Shown: positions 10,581-21,794 of the stretch, piece after piece
Position numbering within the stretch: position 1 is the first letter of the stretch
Layout: each line of letters starts with the position of its first letter
DNA from: Rhizophagus irregularis
Lineage: Eukaryota > Glomeromycota > Glomeromycetes > Glomerales > Glomeraceae
Length of the DNA: 64,000 nt
NCBI RefSeq assembly: GCF_026210795.1
Contig: NC_089457.1
Location: 2,170,001 to 2,234,000 of the forward strand
Reading direction: 5' to 3'
Program-made: the position numbers and the translations under genes
The notes under the pieces: model-generated
Told to the model about the DNA's origin: nothing
Databases searched by the model: none
What the model saw: only the letters and a program-made list of their open reading frames with translations

Positions 10581-10678
10581 GCAAAAGTGTTATTCTTGAT
10601 ATATCAATATATCAATAATAAAAATAAATACGTCTATTAAGAATCATACTATGAACATATCAAGAATGATATTTTTGC
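10581..10678. mobile_element. Foldback element, 98 bp
   Basis: The ends GCAAAAGTGTTATTCTTGAT and the complement of ATCAAGAATGATATTTTTGC pair over 20 bp with a few mismatches. There is no coding capacity. Confidence 0.5.
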
Positions 10679-10849
10679 TTCTCACGTGATATTGTACAAC
10701 AAAAAAAGGTACAGTACTCCGTTTCCTAGTATATTTTATGTATAACAGATAAACTCGAAAAGTCTGCATGAATTGTTGCTCATAGTTATAGCGAATTTTT
10801 ACATCGATGATAACTTGATATTCAACTTCAACTCTTACAATTTCCATCT

Positions 10850-12200
10850 GATGTCTGTATTTCCAATTTATTATTCAAATTATTTTTGGACTTTAAATGA
10901 TGAATCAGAAAGTATACACAATATATATTATTGTTAATGACAAAACTTTGTGGTAAAATAATTTAAGTTTTTAAGAATTAAATTCATCGAATTACGTCAA
11001 GAAAAAAGAAGAGGAGGTAAAAAAATATATATTTAAGGACTATAAAATGATTGTGATAAATAACATAGTTAGGCTGGTTTTTCAATTGAGTATTTGGTTG
11101 TCCAAATCCATACTTTCAATAATACTTTAGTAGTAATATTTGAAGTATATGGAATTCAATGGACCTAAGTTATTTCTTTAAATTTTAATCAATGGTTCAT
11201 ATGAATATATGGCAATTAGTTACCGATGATAAAATTTAATCGAAATATAAGAAAGGTAAATTCAAATATTTGGTAAAATAAATAACATAATTTAAAATTC
11301 ACAAGATTTATGATAGTCTATTTTCAATTATTATAGCACATTCCATTGTCCAAATTATTAAGAATCAAAATTCGATAATTTCATTTTTTTATTTTATTAT
11401 TATTATGATTTACAGTATATAACAAAAAATTTAAATGGTTGATTTAATTTATTATGTAAGAAATTCTTCTTTAATAACTTAATATAACTTAATTAAACAA
11501 TTCCTATTGAAAGATGTGCAACATTCTCGCCTTGCCTAAGGATTTTTAAGTATTTTTCTTGACGTTACTCTTGAAAGTTGTCCACAATAATTGGAAGATA
11601 TAAGCTAACCAGCTTTTAGTGCTCATCAAATAAAAAAAAATACTTTACAGTATTAACATGTAATCATTGACATTAAATTTATTCATACTATATTAACAGA
11701 AAGAACAAAATTTTCTTATATACAGTTTTTTTTGATATTATTCAGTTTAATATATATTCATATTAACAGATTAACCGCAGAGTTAAAGAGATCACATGGC
11801 TTACATGTGACTATTCCTTATAAACAACGATTTTCATTATTTTATCATTTTATTTGATGGTTAACGTCGTAATACTTATGCTTTTTCTATCGATATATGT
11901 ATAATAAATTCTACGTAAGTTTCATTTAAAAAAATTTTTAAATCGATTTAATATCTCCTTTTGCTTTCCGTTCACTTTATTATCATTATATTGTATTACT
12001 TTTATAGACTATTTATACAGTAAATTTATATCTTATTTTTAGGTTACAGTATTATATCAAAAATGGAATGACGCTCGAGGAAAGGAGACATGACTTTAAG
12101 ATTTGCTTCACCTAAGAGGAAACCTTTTGCAGAAATAAGACGACTTTTTCCATCAAGACAGATAAACATATACGGAGAAATTATAATTCATGGGTTTATA
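10850..12200. other. Gene-free AT-rich stretch
   Basis: No coding region, RNA gene or clear repeat was recognised. Only short frames occur, with AT-biased composition. Confidence 0.4.
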
Positions 12201-12208
12201 TGAAATTG

Positions 12209-12407
12209 CCCTGTAAAAAATCTGATCCGTGTTTTATCTTTCCATGTTTTTTCCGTGAATGTATCATTTTCATGGAATTTATAGCCTTAAATCATGGAAA
12301 TTTTCATCTCGCTAACACGGATATCCGTGAATGTATCATTTTCACGGAATTTTTACGGAAGACACGGAGAAATAATGGAAATATTCGGATAAAAATTTTT
12401 TATAGGG
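12209..12407. mobile_element. MITE, CCCT...AGGG family, copy B
   Basis: The ends CCCTGTAAAAAATCTGATCCG (split as CCCTGTAAAAAA / TCTGATCCG) and CGGATAAAAATTTTTTATAGGG are inverted. The motif CCGTGAATGTATCATTTTCA occurs twice inside. TTG flanks both sides, fitting a 3-bp target duplication. The small frame 12200-12427 is the translation of this element and is not a gene. Confidence 0.6.
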
Positions 12408-12429
12408 TTGAAGAATCTAATGACTAATG

Positions 12430-14430
12430 TATTTAATGAAGAATTATTATTAAATCAATAAAAATTTCAAATCAATTAATTGGAAATATTACTGTTATCG
12501 GTGAATTATCAAAACATTTGATATTTTGATATCGGATATTCTTGATTCAATTAAAAATATTTTAGAATTATATAAAAACTACTCAATTTAACAATAAAAA
12601 TTTGTGATTGTTTAATTGATAGAGTAGAAAGTACTGAAATGTCTATTAAATCTTTAAAAAGATATAAATAGGTTATTTTACAACAAAATATTTATTATAG
12701 TTATCATAAATTTATTGATTTATTGAAAAAGGATCGCTAATTTATTACTGATATTTCATAACTTCATGATTTAAGAAAATTTAATAGTGTTGAAAAATTA
12801 AAAGGACATTTTAGAAATATTATTAAAGAATATTATTATAATGTTGTAATTGATTACGTTTATAAGTTTACTTATTATAAAAAAGATCAAGACGTAAGGG
12901 ATGATGAGAACTGTCACATTGCCTAAGGTATAAGAAAATGTTAATGGCGGGATTACGATAATAATTATACATTAAATAATAATAATAATGGGGAAATATT
13001 CATAAAATGTCTTATGAATCAAAATTTGTAGCGAACCAAGGTTCGATAATGAATTAGCGATGTTACAATTATTAAATACTGTAATTCGGATAATATTATA
13101 AAATTTTTAGGATTATCAAACTTGGATGAATATCAAGTATTAATTTTTTGATTGAGCTGATTTACAATCTATATGAAAAATTCTGTAAAATTAAATATTG
13201 CTTTAGGAATTTGTTGTAGGTTATCATTTTTATATGGTTGTTAAATTCTTCATTGAGAGATAACAAATATTATGGTAAGCGAGAATCAAAGTGGATTTTT
13301 TTTTGTTTTACGAATATTTTTTAAATTATTTTTTTTTTTTAGATCAATGAAAGACTTGAACCAAAGGTAGCAAACTTTAATTTCTGGGCTTGCAAAATAT
13401 GGTAGATACTTTGTTGAAAATATAACAACGGTGATTCATTGATTAGCGCCTGAAAAATTAAGGCAAGGGACAAAAGTGAAATTTTCTTAAAAGTTTAAAA
13501 AGGTGTTCGACCAACGTAATCATGTTAATCTTACATATATTTATTTTTTTTATGTTTTGTAGGAGATATTATTGTTCTGTTTAAAAGGATTTTACAAAGA
13601 TAATTCGAGCTGGTGAGTTAAAATTATTATTAACACAAATAAAGCCTTTCTTTCTTAACTTGTCAATTTCTGCAGTATTAATTATAATTTTTACCCTATT
13701 TGACTGTTACTAAGCACCCCCAAAATTAAGCACCAAAAAAAATAAGCACCTTTTGATGATATCTCAATCAATATTTATTCAAAAATTATTAAATTTTATA
13801 CCATTGGATTCATCTCATGAGACGAATCCAATGAACTAAATTTTATTTTCCTACGACCATTAGATCATAAGATATCACCGAAGTTACACAACCCATTTGT
13901 CCATGAGAATATCAGTACCTCTACAGTAAAAAAAAAGGTTGCTCAATAATGACGGTGAAATACATTTTAAATTTAAAAGTGTGGCAAAATGATCCAATAC
14001 TTCTCATGAACTGTTTAATCGACTATACTGTACAATTTAACGCAACAATATCTTTTAAAGAATTTACACCGCCAACCAGAAAGGTTATTACAACAGTATG
14101 AACTGATTTGGACAAAAAAACCGAATAGTAAAACAACATTATTATCAAAGATGGAGATAATGAGCCTATCACGGATTATAAGATTACTTTTTTACCAATG
14201 ATTCAATCAATATTGTTGATAGAAGAAGGGATAAAATTACATTAATCAGGAGAACGTAAACCGCATGGGAATGTTTTCAAACGCACGCAAAATTAGATTA
14301 TCATTATGCTAAATATTGGAAAGCCCATTATTTAACGGAAGGTTATCAAAAAGATATTAAACAAGGAACGAAATTTTTTAAAGAAGTTGCCAATATGGAC
14401 CCAATGCCGTTTATCGAAGGTTCCGGTTTA
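12430..14430 (+). pseudogene. Decayed TKL-type protein kinase gene with Sel1-like tail
   Basis: Fragments in shifting plus-strand frames match the Glomeromycotina kinase pattern. They are ELAMLQLLN near 13048, ILGLSNLDEYQVL near 13105-13145, IALGIC near 13196, LAPEKLRQGTK near 13445-13470, and a tail AKYWKAHYLTEGYQKDI near 14308-14360 followed by KFFKEVANMDPMP, as in Sel1-like C-termini. A probable intron (GTAAGC near 13274 to TTTTAG near 13342) splits the activation region. Many stops and shifts interrupt every part, and the HRD region is unrecognisable. It is unrelated to the kinases of the two fusion genes beyond the fold. The MITE copy B lies just upstream. Confidence 0.65.
13802..13833. 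repeat. 32-bp palindrome inside the kinase relic
   Basis: CATTGGATTCATCTCATGAG and its continuation pair with themselves with one mismatch. Flanking AAGCACC repeats (about 13714-13750) and imperfect GATATC-type arms suggest the centre of a foldback element inserted in the pseudogene. Confidence 0.5.
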
Positions 14431-14549
14431 TCGAAGATCTGATTGATCGATATTGCCTGTGTATATATCTCCAATATCAAGTTGCTCGAGCCTAACACTC
14501 TAACTCGTCACTTAGTCGAATCAGTTTACGTGATTAATACTTTCGATCA

Positions 14550-15076
14550 GCAATTCTTTCAGCCTGGGCAACACTATCGATTCTAATTTTGAGAATCGAT
14601 TCTAGAATTGACTAATCGCGATCTCAAGATTCGATTTAAAAGTTTGATTTCGTTTCGATTAATCGATTCTAATCGATATTATGTGCCATAAAAATCATGA
14701 CATTTGGGGTGTTCCAATTTGGATGCATCATGGATTGACCACTTTTAACCATTAGAAATAGTTTCGCTTAAGCAAAGACCTTTATGCAGTAACATTACAC
14801 AAATTTTGACTACATAGTATTTACTTATGAACGCGTGTATTCAGGTACCACCTTGTAACCAGAAAAAAGTCGAAACTTTTTTCTAGGTTACACGAAGTTA
14901 ATTCCGGCCGAGCTTTAATGCCGGCCGGAATTAAAATTTTATTTAATCGTTAAACACTAAAATTTTTTATATTATTTTAGGCCAAACATCAATGGAAACG
15001 ATTGACTAGGATCGATTTTTCATGCGATTCTCGATTAATCGATTCAGAATCGATTTCGATTAATTCGACTAGGCAA
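14550..15076. repeat. ATCGATT-rich dispersed repeat
   Basis: Variants of AATCGATTC and CGATTAATCGATT recur at 14578-14680 and 14990-15060. The boundaries share GGCAACACTA at about 14566 and 15073, which could be a direct repeat around an insertion. Related AATCGATTC runs appear near 23300 and 32930. There is no coding. Confidence 0.4.
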
Positions 15077-15437
15077 CACTACGGAACGGATAAGTCCGGT
15101 TTATCGAACGCCTATGTACAATCGTGTATTAAAGATTTGATAATTTTTGAACAGCAAAATTAGAATTAGTAATTTGGAATATGCATAAAAATATTCGGAA
15201 GCAGCGAACAATATTTTGTCTTTTCATTTCAAAATATTATACGAAATGAACGGTGAGCTGTAGAATTACTGTTTTCAAAATCGCGAATGGTTTCAAATAC
15301 TTTAGATGAAATGCACATATATTTATTTATACTTTAAGGATTTTAGTATATAGCGATAAAATTGATGCTTGTTTTTATTCCACATTTTCAAAAACCAACT
15401 TATTACGTTAAAAAATAAATGAAAAGTAATTAATGTA
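15077..15437. repeat. 3' flank shared by the two kinase-protease genes, copy 1
   Basis: This flank, starting CGGATAAGTCCGGTTTATCG, is collinear with 23478-23873. Shared blocks include AATATTTTGTCTTTTCA, TTTTAGATGAAATG and TTATTACGTTAA. It shows that the gene duplication extended at least 360 bp beyond the stop codons. Confidence 0.6.
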
Positions 15438-18400
15438 CTAATTAATAAATGTACTAATTAGTTTAGGAAATGTCAATGAAAAAGTCAATCTGCTTATTTT
15501 AGAAATATAATTTGTTGAATTTGATAAATTTGATGGAGTAATATTGTAATAATAAGAGCAATATTGATCGAGATATATTTTTGACTGGTTTTTTTGTGAG
15601 TTGGTGGTTTGTTTAACATCCTGCACTTTTTTATAATTATTTTGAATGTCTAAAAAGAAACATTTAATCAAAACAATATTTAATTAAATAAATATAAATT
15701 TAATATAATTAAACTTACTTGATGATGATGAAATAACTGTTGGTGTAACAGGATCGGAAGATAATTGAATGCTCACGTCAAGTGCTTCAAGAATAGCGAA
15801 ATAAGGTGAAGCGATACCAAATGTCTGACATGGTGTTATCCATTTTGCATGAAGAATACCAAGAGCCTTTCCTGTTTCATCTATAATGCTTGCTCCTGAA
15901 TCGCCACAGTCAAAATCTCCGGATTCAAATTTAAATGCTAATTGACGATCAAACCATTCAATAGGATAACATTTTTTACGTTTTTGACGAATTTCTGAAT
16001 CTAATTGTGATTTCATATATCCAATAAAAATCTTTTGATCTTCATTGTTGTAACAAGGGATATGTTTTTCCATTTCTAACCTTTTTGCATTTTTTATACT
16101 TTCAATTGTACAAGCAATAGCTTGCTCAGTAGGAAGTAATTCTCCAAGAGTAAGTCCTGTAGTTCTTCCTACTTTAAAAACTCTATTTTTCTTATGATTA
16201 AAATTCTTCAATTCACAATAAGTATAAGTACTTTCTAAACAAGTAGAAAGTCCAGCTTTTTTAAAGTAACTTGAAGGAATTGGAAAGTTTTTTGAACATA
16301 ATTTACGACTTTTATTATCAAAGACACAAAATCCAGCATCAACGCCATAGTATTTGTTATCTATTTTAGAAAGAAAATTTTTTCGCATTCCCTTTACATA
16401 AGTAGCAAGTTTCGAATTTTGACTTTCTGCAATATTTAATTTTACTCGCATTATACTAATATCTTTTATATACTCATTTTCTCCTAACTCTTTTGATAAT
16501 TCAAGTAATTCTCTTAGTCTTCTTCTTGGTTCAAATTGATCATTATACGAAGGCTGGTATATAGTAATATTTTTTTCAGGATTTGATTCATTAAATTTGA
16601 GTACATGTTCACATGAAATAATACCAATCTGATTTGGAGAGTTATTTTCATAAGCAATAGCACTAAGAGTTCCAGTTGTATTTCGAGTTTCATTTGACCC
16701 CATGATGCCTATACTTGAACCTAGCTTAACATCTTGTTGGTAACTTCGACAATAAACTGCCTCAAAACTATTACAAGGCGTTGCAACACACGCTTCAATA
16801 ACGTCTGTTGGAAATCCACGAATCTCTTTTGGAAGTAAGCCACTACATCCACGACGTAAAATACCTTTCTGACGAACATAAAATATAATTGCTGGTTCTT
16901 CAGTAAACTGACCACGGATTTGTTTATATCCAGTACCTATACCAACTAAATTGTAATGTGCTTCACGAAATAACAATCCTAATTCATTATCCAAAGCTTC
17001 ATCAAAATTTTCCCTTAGTTCCTGTGGAATCTGTATTGAACTTGGTAATGGATCATTAGAAATAACAAATTTTGTCTCTTCTGCAATAAAATGAATAACT
17101 TGACCGTCCGCAATTCTTTCTATATTGGCATATGAACAGTATAAACCATGAGTAATTACATAAATATTCCAATTAGTACTACCTTTAAGATGTTCCTCGA
17201 CAGGTCGACCCCAAAATATATCTATAACATCATTTTTCATATATAATTCACATAGACGAACTTCAAGTGCATCACTCCAAAATATAGAATTGTTTACTTC
17301 TATATAAAAAAAGATATTAAAAAATTTGGATATACTGTATCATTGTAACTTAATAATAATATTATTATTTTACCTGAATTATTATCATCACCTAAAAAAA
17401 GGGAAATAATATATAAATATACTTTATAAATACTTATAGTAATTGAATTTTATTTAAATATTTTATAAACTGAAAATTTAATACTATTAAAATCTTACTA
17501 TTATGACATTTGCCTTGTCTTTTTGAATAAGGATTTGAACAATTATATATTTCATCTTTAAGGACATTACTTAATTCGAGTACGTTATTACTATTTTCAT
17601 TACTTGAACTAGTGAAATCAACTGAAAAAATAATCAACAAATTAATATTATGTAATAATTAAATTTTCAATTATACTTACTGTTATCAGGAATACTGAAA
17701 TCATAAACATTACAATTATAAAATGCTTTAAAATAAAAAAGAAAAAATTAATTAAAATATAATCAGTATACTTGATCTAAATTAAATTAAAAAATTGTAT
17801 ACCTTTTTGTTCTTCTATTTAATTTACGTAAATATAAAAAAGTGTTAAATGAATGTACCTTTTTTAAAAGACAAAATTATATCAAATATGTAATTATACC
17901 TTCTGTTGCATTTTCTGTTATAATGTGAATATCAGTTAAATTAGTTTTTATAATTGTAAAAAATTTTTTCGTTTCTATAAAATAACTAAAAATTATTAGT
18001 AGTCATAAAATATATATTTATGAATTTGTTTAAAAATCTAATAAAATATAAAATTATTAACTAAAATAATTATTTAATAATTTCATAAAAGTTTACTATA
18101 ATAATTGCACATTAAACTACAAATTATTGCATATACCTTCTTGTTCTTCTATTTTGTATTTTATTTAATTTAAATGGACAATAAAATGTTAGTATATTTT
18201 TAAATGTAATATCATATTCAAAATAATATTAATAATAATACCTTCTGTTGCATTTTTCGGTTCGGGTAAATTTTCAAATTGATGAACTTTACTTGTAAAT
18301 AATAATTTACTAGTAGTAACTGTTTCTAAGTTATCTATTTCTAAACTACTATTTTGAATTAATTCATTTGGTTTACTTTGATAAAATAAACTAAGATCAT

Positions 18401-20134
18401 TTATTTTTTTCCAAAGTGCATTAATATCAGGTCTTTCTAATGGATCAGCATCCCAACACTGTTTCATTAAATTTTTATATTCTATAGGAGTTCCTGGTAT
18501 TACTTTTGGTCTCATTCCATTTACTATATTCATTACAAGATTATAATCATGTTTAAAATTAATAATAGGAGCTTGTCCAGATGAAATTTCCCACATAAGC
18601 ATTGCAATACTATAAATATCAGATGCAAATGAAATATAGGTTTTCCCACTAATTACTTCTGGTGCCATATAGGGAAGATTTCCATATATAATTATTAATT
18701 TGTTATCAGCGGGCCCACAAAAACCAAAATTACCAATAAACCAAGAATTGGTATAGCAATCATATAATATATTTCCTGAATGTAAATCTCTATGAATTAA
18801 ATTTTCTTTATGAATGCTGACAAGTGCTTTTATGATATTAACAGTAATTTGTATTCTTTCTTTCCATGTAAGTTTATTATGATTTTGTTGTAAATATTTT
18901 CTTAAATCCATATCTAATTGTCTCATTACAAGCACGTAATTTCCATTTGATGGATTTTGAGTTAAGCCAAAACAACGTACTATAAAGTCATACTTATTAC
19001 TTAGGGTTAGATGGTATTTGACCTAAAAAGGTCAATATTACGTAATTGTTAAATTCATTTTTAAAAAAACAAAATACTTACAAATCACATACCTCATTAA
19101 ACCAACTTTGATCTGCACTCTCAATATTTTCTAACTTTTTAAGTATTACTTTATGAGTTCCGATTCTTTTTAATTGTTGCTTTACAGAGTCCCATTCATA
19201 AAAATGTCCACCAATCCAATCTGCTATATAAATTTCAGAAAATCCACCTTTAGTTAAATATTTAATATTTTTTAAATTATGATATGGGATCCATTCAATA
19301 ATTTTATCTGGTGAGAGTGTTTCTGATTGACATTTCTGTATTAAATTATCAATATCATAATTTCCAGATGTCCAATTTAAAAAGTTTGCTTTTAAATAAT
19401 TTTTAACACAATATTCACAATATAATGCAGCTAAACATTCTTGGTTACAACTTTCACAAATTCTTCTTGTTCCTTCATTATAAAGTACTTTTTCTTTATC
19501 ATAATATTTAGCAAGTAATTTTATTGCCTCTGTTTTTTCATCTGTTGTAAGTGATTCATCACCAAGAATTGTTTGTTTTCTAAATTCATTTTGTTTATGT
19601 ATGTTATCGTAAATATTATCGTCTAATAATGTGTTTGCTCTACTAAGCGCTATATCAACGAATATTCCTCTCGCAGAGCCAAATATTCCTGAAATTTTCA
19701 AATTTTTATGTTAGCCTTACTGATGTATTTAACGGACATATTTTTGTTAAAATAACTAATAAATAAAAATATGAAATTTTGCATTGATTGAACAAATGTC
19801 ACTTAAAAAGAGGTTTATTTATTTTGGAATATTATTACCTGGAGTATGAGTACTGAATATTGGGAGACTAGATTTTTTACTAGATTCTGAAATTAATTAT
19901 TACAAATTTATTATTATTGTAATGAAATTTATTGGGTTTAACATATATTATTACCTGAATAATTATCTAAAAAGAAAAAGAATTAGTAATTAAGATTTTG
20001 TTGTAATAAAAATTTATTTTTAAAAAAAAGAAAAAAATTAAAAACGAGTTTTTAGCATAAAAAATTATAAAAATCTTACAAGATGAAGACTGAATTGGAG
20101 AAAATGATTTTTGCTCTTCATTATTATCATCCAT
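15438..20134 (-). CDS. Kinase-protease fusion protein, copy A (13 exons)
   Basis: Thirteen exons read as one open frame of about 1,189 residues on the minus strand: 20134-20080, 19966-19955, 19886-19839, 19688-19093, 19022-18242, 18148-18137, 17974-17900, 17814-17803, 17725-17681, 17621-17499, 17391-17374, 17299-15719 and 15649-15438. All introns have GT-AG ends and are short. All are phase 1 except the kinase-splitting intron after 19093 (phase 0). Order: Ser-rich start, a Cys motif region (CESCNQEC, YCEYC), protein kinase, low-complexity linker of tiny exons, trypsin-like protease, Tyr/Asn-rich tail. The frame stays open across every junction, which chance would not give. Start is the ATG at 20134; an in-frame upstream Met near 20179 is possible. 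No signal peptide is seen, so it is probably intracellular. The exon chain is inferred from splice consensus and phase; a gene finder might split it in two. The role is unknown; it may be a regulated protease under kinase control. Confidence 0.75.
15719..17299 (-). CDS. Trypsin-like protease exon of copy A
   Basis: One 1,581-nt exon encodes 527 residues. The fold is suggested by the triad order of chymotrypsin-like peptidases. The His is in SCEHVL (about residue 212 from the Met at 17240), the Asp in GVDAGF (about 299) and the Ser in CGDSGAS (about 447), followed by GILHA. An ordinary S1 domain has about 230 residues, so the N-terminal 190 residues here, with FWGRPVEEH and IFYVRQKG blocks, form an extra family-specific region. 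The Met at 17240 is not the true start: the frame continues upstream (FWSDALEVRL) to an acceptor at 17299. The last residues (SSS plus one base) join to exon 15649-15438. Substrate is unknown. Confidence 0.85.
17374..18148 (-). other. Phase-1 microexon cassette of copy A
   Basis: Six small exons of 12, 75, 12, 45, 123 and 18 nt (18148-18137, 17974-17900, 17814-17803, 17725-17681, 17621-17499, 17391-17374) link kinase to protease. The two 12-nt exons encode EEQE and EEQK. The 45-nt exon encodes a motif ending YDFSIPDN that recurs at 30502-30546, 29466-29519 and 3443-3484. The 75-nt exon ends ENATE, like the exon array of the first locus. All are multiples of three and phase 1 at both ends, so any could be skipped without shifting the frame. 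This favours alternative linkers. Confidence 0.7.
18242..19688 (-). CDS. Protein kinase exons of copy A, with NFG instead of DFG
   Basis: Two exons (19688-19093 and 19022-18242) join at phase 0 after NEV to give KYHLTLSNKYDF. Kinase landmarks are a Gly loop (TKGGFSEIY), the beta-3 Lys in KVILKKLE, the catalytic loop HRDLHSGNIL, the APEV motif, SDIYSIAMLMWEISSG and the C-lobe CWDADPLERPD. In place of the metal-binding DFG the sequence reads GNFGF, so Asp is replaced by Asn. Copy B keeps SDFGF. Copy A may therefore be a weak kinase or a pseudokinase. Upstream are four Cys in CESCNQEC and YCEYC, a possible zinc ribbon, as often seen before this fungal TKL-like kinase family. The final part (FENLPEPKNATE) is the repeated exon motif. 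Confidence 0.85.
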
Positions 20135-20478
20135 TTTTCTTGAGGTATTAATAAATATTATATTATAGTTTTGATCCAACCTGAATATAGAATGAATTAG
20201 TAATTAAGTCAAATTTTTTTTTATGAAATAAATGATAGACTTTATTATTTAAATTTATAATAAATACGTATACTGTGCTACAAACTTGAATTCTATAAAA
20301 AGTTGGTCTAATATCTAATGTCTCAGTTATTAAATAATAATTCGTTGAATTAGTAATTAAACCTTCTAAGAACGGCACGTTACAATAATTAATCGTAATA
20401 TGTGACACCGCATGTCGAATGATTGAACGATCAACAATGAACCTTCCAATTTTCCACCTCACGTGATCTCAGAATTCA

Positions 20479-20540
20479 TTAGGTTTAGTTTTAAGAGTTA
20501 GGTTAGAAGTTAGGTTAGTAGTTAGGTTAGAGTTTAGGTT
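20479..20540. repeat. Degenerate GTTAGGTTAG repeat
   Basis: About five units of a 10-12-bp motif (GTTAGGTTAGAA, GTTAGGTTAGTA, GTTAGGTTAGAG) lie head to tail. The core TTAGGTT resembles telomere-type sequence but the period is wrong for TTAGGG. The array sits beside the MITE at 20579. Confidence 0.5.
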
Positions 20541-20578
20541 ACCCATATAGTCATGTGTTTACTATCAATTCAAAACTA

Positions 20579-20805
20579 CCCCAACGGCACCCAGAAAATT
20601 CTTCGAACTCGGCCGGCGTTATGCACTTACACGTGATCGAAGAATTTAGGTTGTGATGAATAAAACGTGACAAATAGAATTTCATCTACTTGAAAAAATC
20701 GTCCCTCAGATAAATATAAACAGTGAAACTCGGACAGGGGCGTGACGATGTGATAAATAAAAAAACAGATCACGTGATCGAAGAATTTTCTGGGTGCTGT
20801 TGGGT
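20579..20805. mobile_element. MITE, 227 bp, long inverted ends
   Basis: The ends CCCAACGGCACCCAGAAAAT and the complement of ATTTTCTGGGTGCTGTTGGG pair over about 28 bp, continuing with TCTTCGA. CACGTGATCGAAGAAT occurs near both ends. There is no coding capacity, and a target duplication is unclear. Confidence 0.6.
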
Positions 20806-21242
20806 TATATTCAATTAAATCCTATTTGTCACATATTTAATATCAATTTCACACAGGCCAAAATTAATGATACTGGGTAATAACTGATTTGACGAGCTTA
20901 TGATATTGGTGTGCTAAACTCTCATTTCTTTTATAAGCTTGACCGAAATATTATTATATACCTTAAATATAGATTTCTTTGTTAGTACATAAGCTTCATG
21001 ATATCATTCAAAAGTTCTTGTTTTTTCCATCAAATTTTGCATATTAGTTAAGGAAATGTTCTGTGAAGTCATTGTTTTCAACTCAAAACCGTTCCAAATT
21101 ATAGTAAAAACTGGATTTAAAGAATCAGTTTTTTGTCTTTCTCTCTATGATCCAAGTCGCTTATAGCTGAAGAATCTAGAAATATATATAAAATAACAAA
21201 ACATTACTATGTTGTTTTTTTAGGAAAAAAATATGTACTGTA

Positions 21243-21410
21243 CAGTCAACTCTCGATATAACTGACGTTATAACGAAATTTCCCAACACGTGACATTTAA
21301 CCAATCTCGTTATAGCGAACCAGCCAATTAAATTCTTTGAATTCTTCGCCATAATCTTATAACGAATTTGAAATGAAAACCAGAGGGTTCGTTATATCGA
21401 GAGTTGACTG
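21243..21410. mobile_element. MITE, 168 bp, TA target (pogo/Tc1 type)
   Basis: The ends CAGTCAACTCTCGATATAAC and GTTATATCGAGAGTTGACTG are perfect 20-bp inverted repeats flanked by TA (21241-21242, 21411-21412). This is the end style of pogo and Tc1 derivatives. A pogo-type transposase relic at 50941-52400 shows that such enzymes existed in this genome. Confidence 0.75.
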
Positions 21411-21416
21411 TACAAC

Positions 21417-21630
21417 TAGTGCTTCGACCTGGATGGGTTTTTAACGGATCAATCCGCGGTTTACTACGGGTTGGCATCGGTTTATTTGAGTTGGAGCTAT
21501 AAGTTTTGCCAAAAATTAATAATATTTGTAGAAAAATAATTTTTTAAATCTGACAAAAATTATAGTTTGACAAAAATAATAGAAAAATGTTGTGATGCTA
21601 ATCAACGGATCAATCCGGGTCGAAGCACTA
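21417..21630. mobile_element. MITE with TAGTGCTTCGACC ends
   Basis: TAGTGCTTCGACCTGGAT at the left is matched by ATCCGGGTCGAAGCACTA at the right. AACGGATCAATCCG occurs inside both arms. The outer TA may be the target duplication. It abuts the previous MITE. Confidence 0.6.
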
Positions 21631-21712
21631 TGTACAACCATACTTATTATCACACATCGTTGTTAATATAATTGTCAATATTTAAATTACTATACAATAT
21701 TCGTTATTATTT

Positions 21713-21794
21713 ATTGTACGGGCGTTATTCTTAATAATTATCTGATGCGGCACTTTCGTGCCAATCATACCATTATTAAGCACGCCCATACAAT
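21713..21794. repeat. Foldback repeat, 82 bp
   Basis: The arms ATTGTACGGGCGTTATTCTT and the complement of AAGCACGCCCATACAAT pair with small bulges. A central GGCAC-TTTC-GTGCC hairpin forms the tip. It may be a small MITE. Confidence 0.5.

Noticed and set aside
15438-15671. Separate 77-residue gene
   Set aside because: It joins in phase to the protease exon through GT-AG sites and is its last exon; the Met lies in the intron.
20163-20462. 99-residue minus-strand ORF upstream of copy A
   Set aside because: No motif, runs into the 5' region of the fusion gene in another phase, AT-driven composition.
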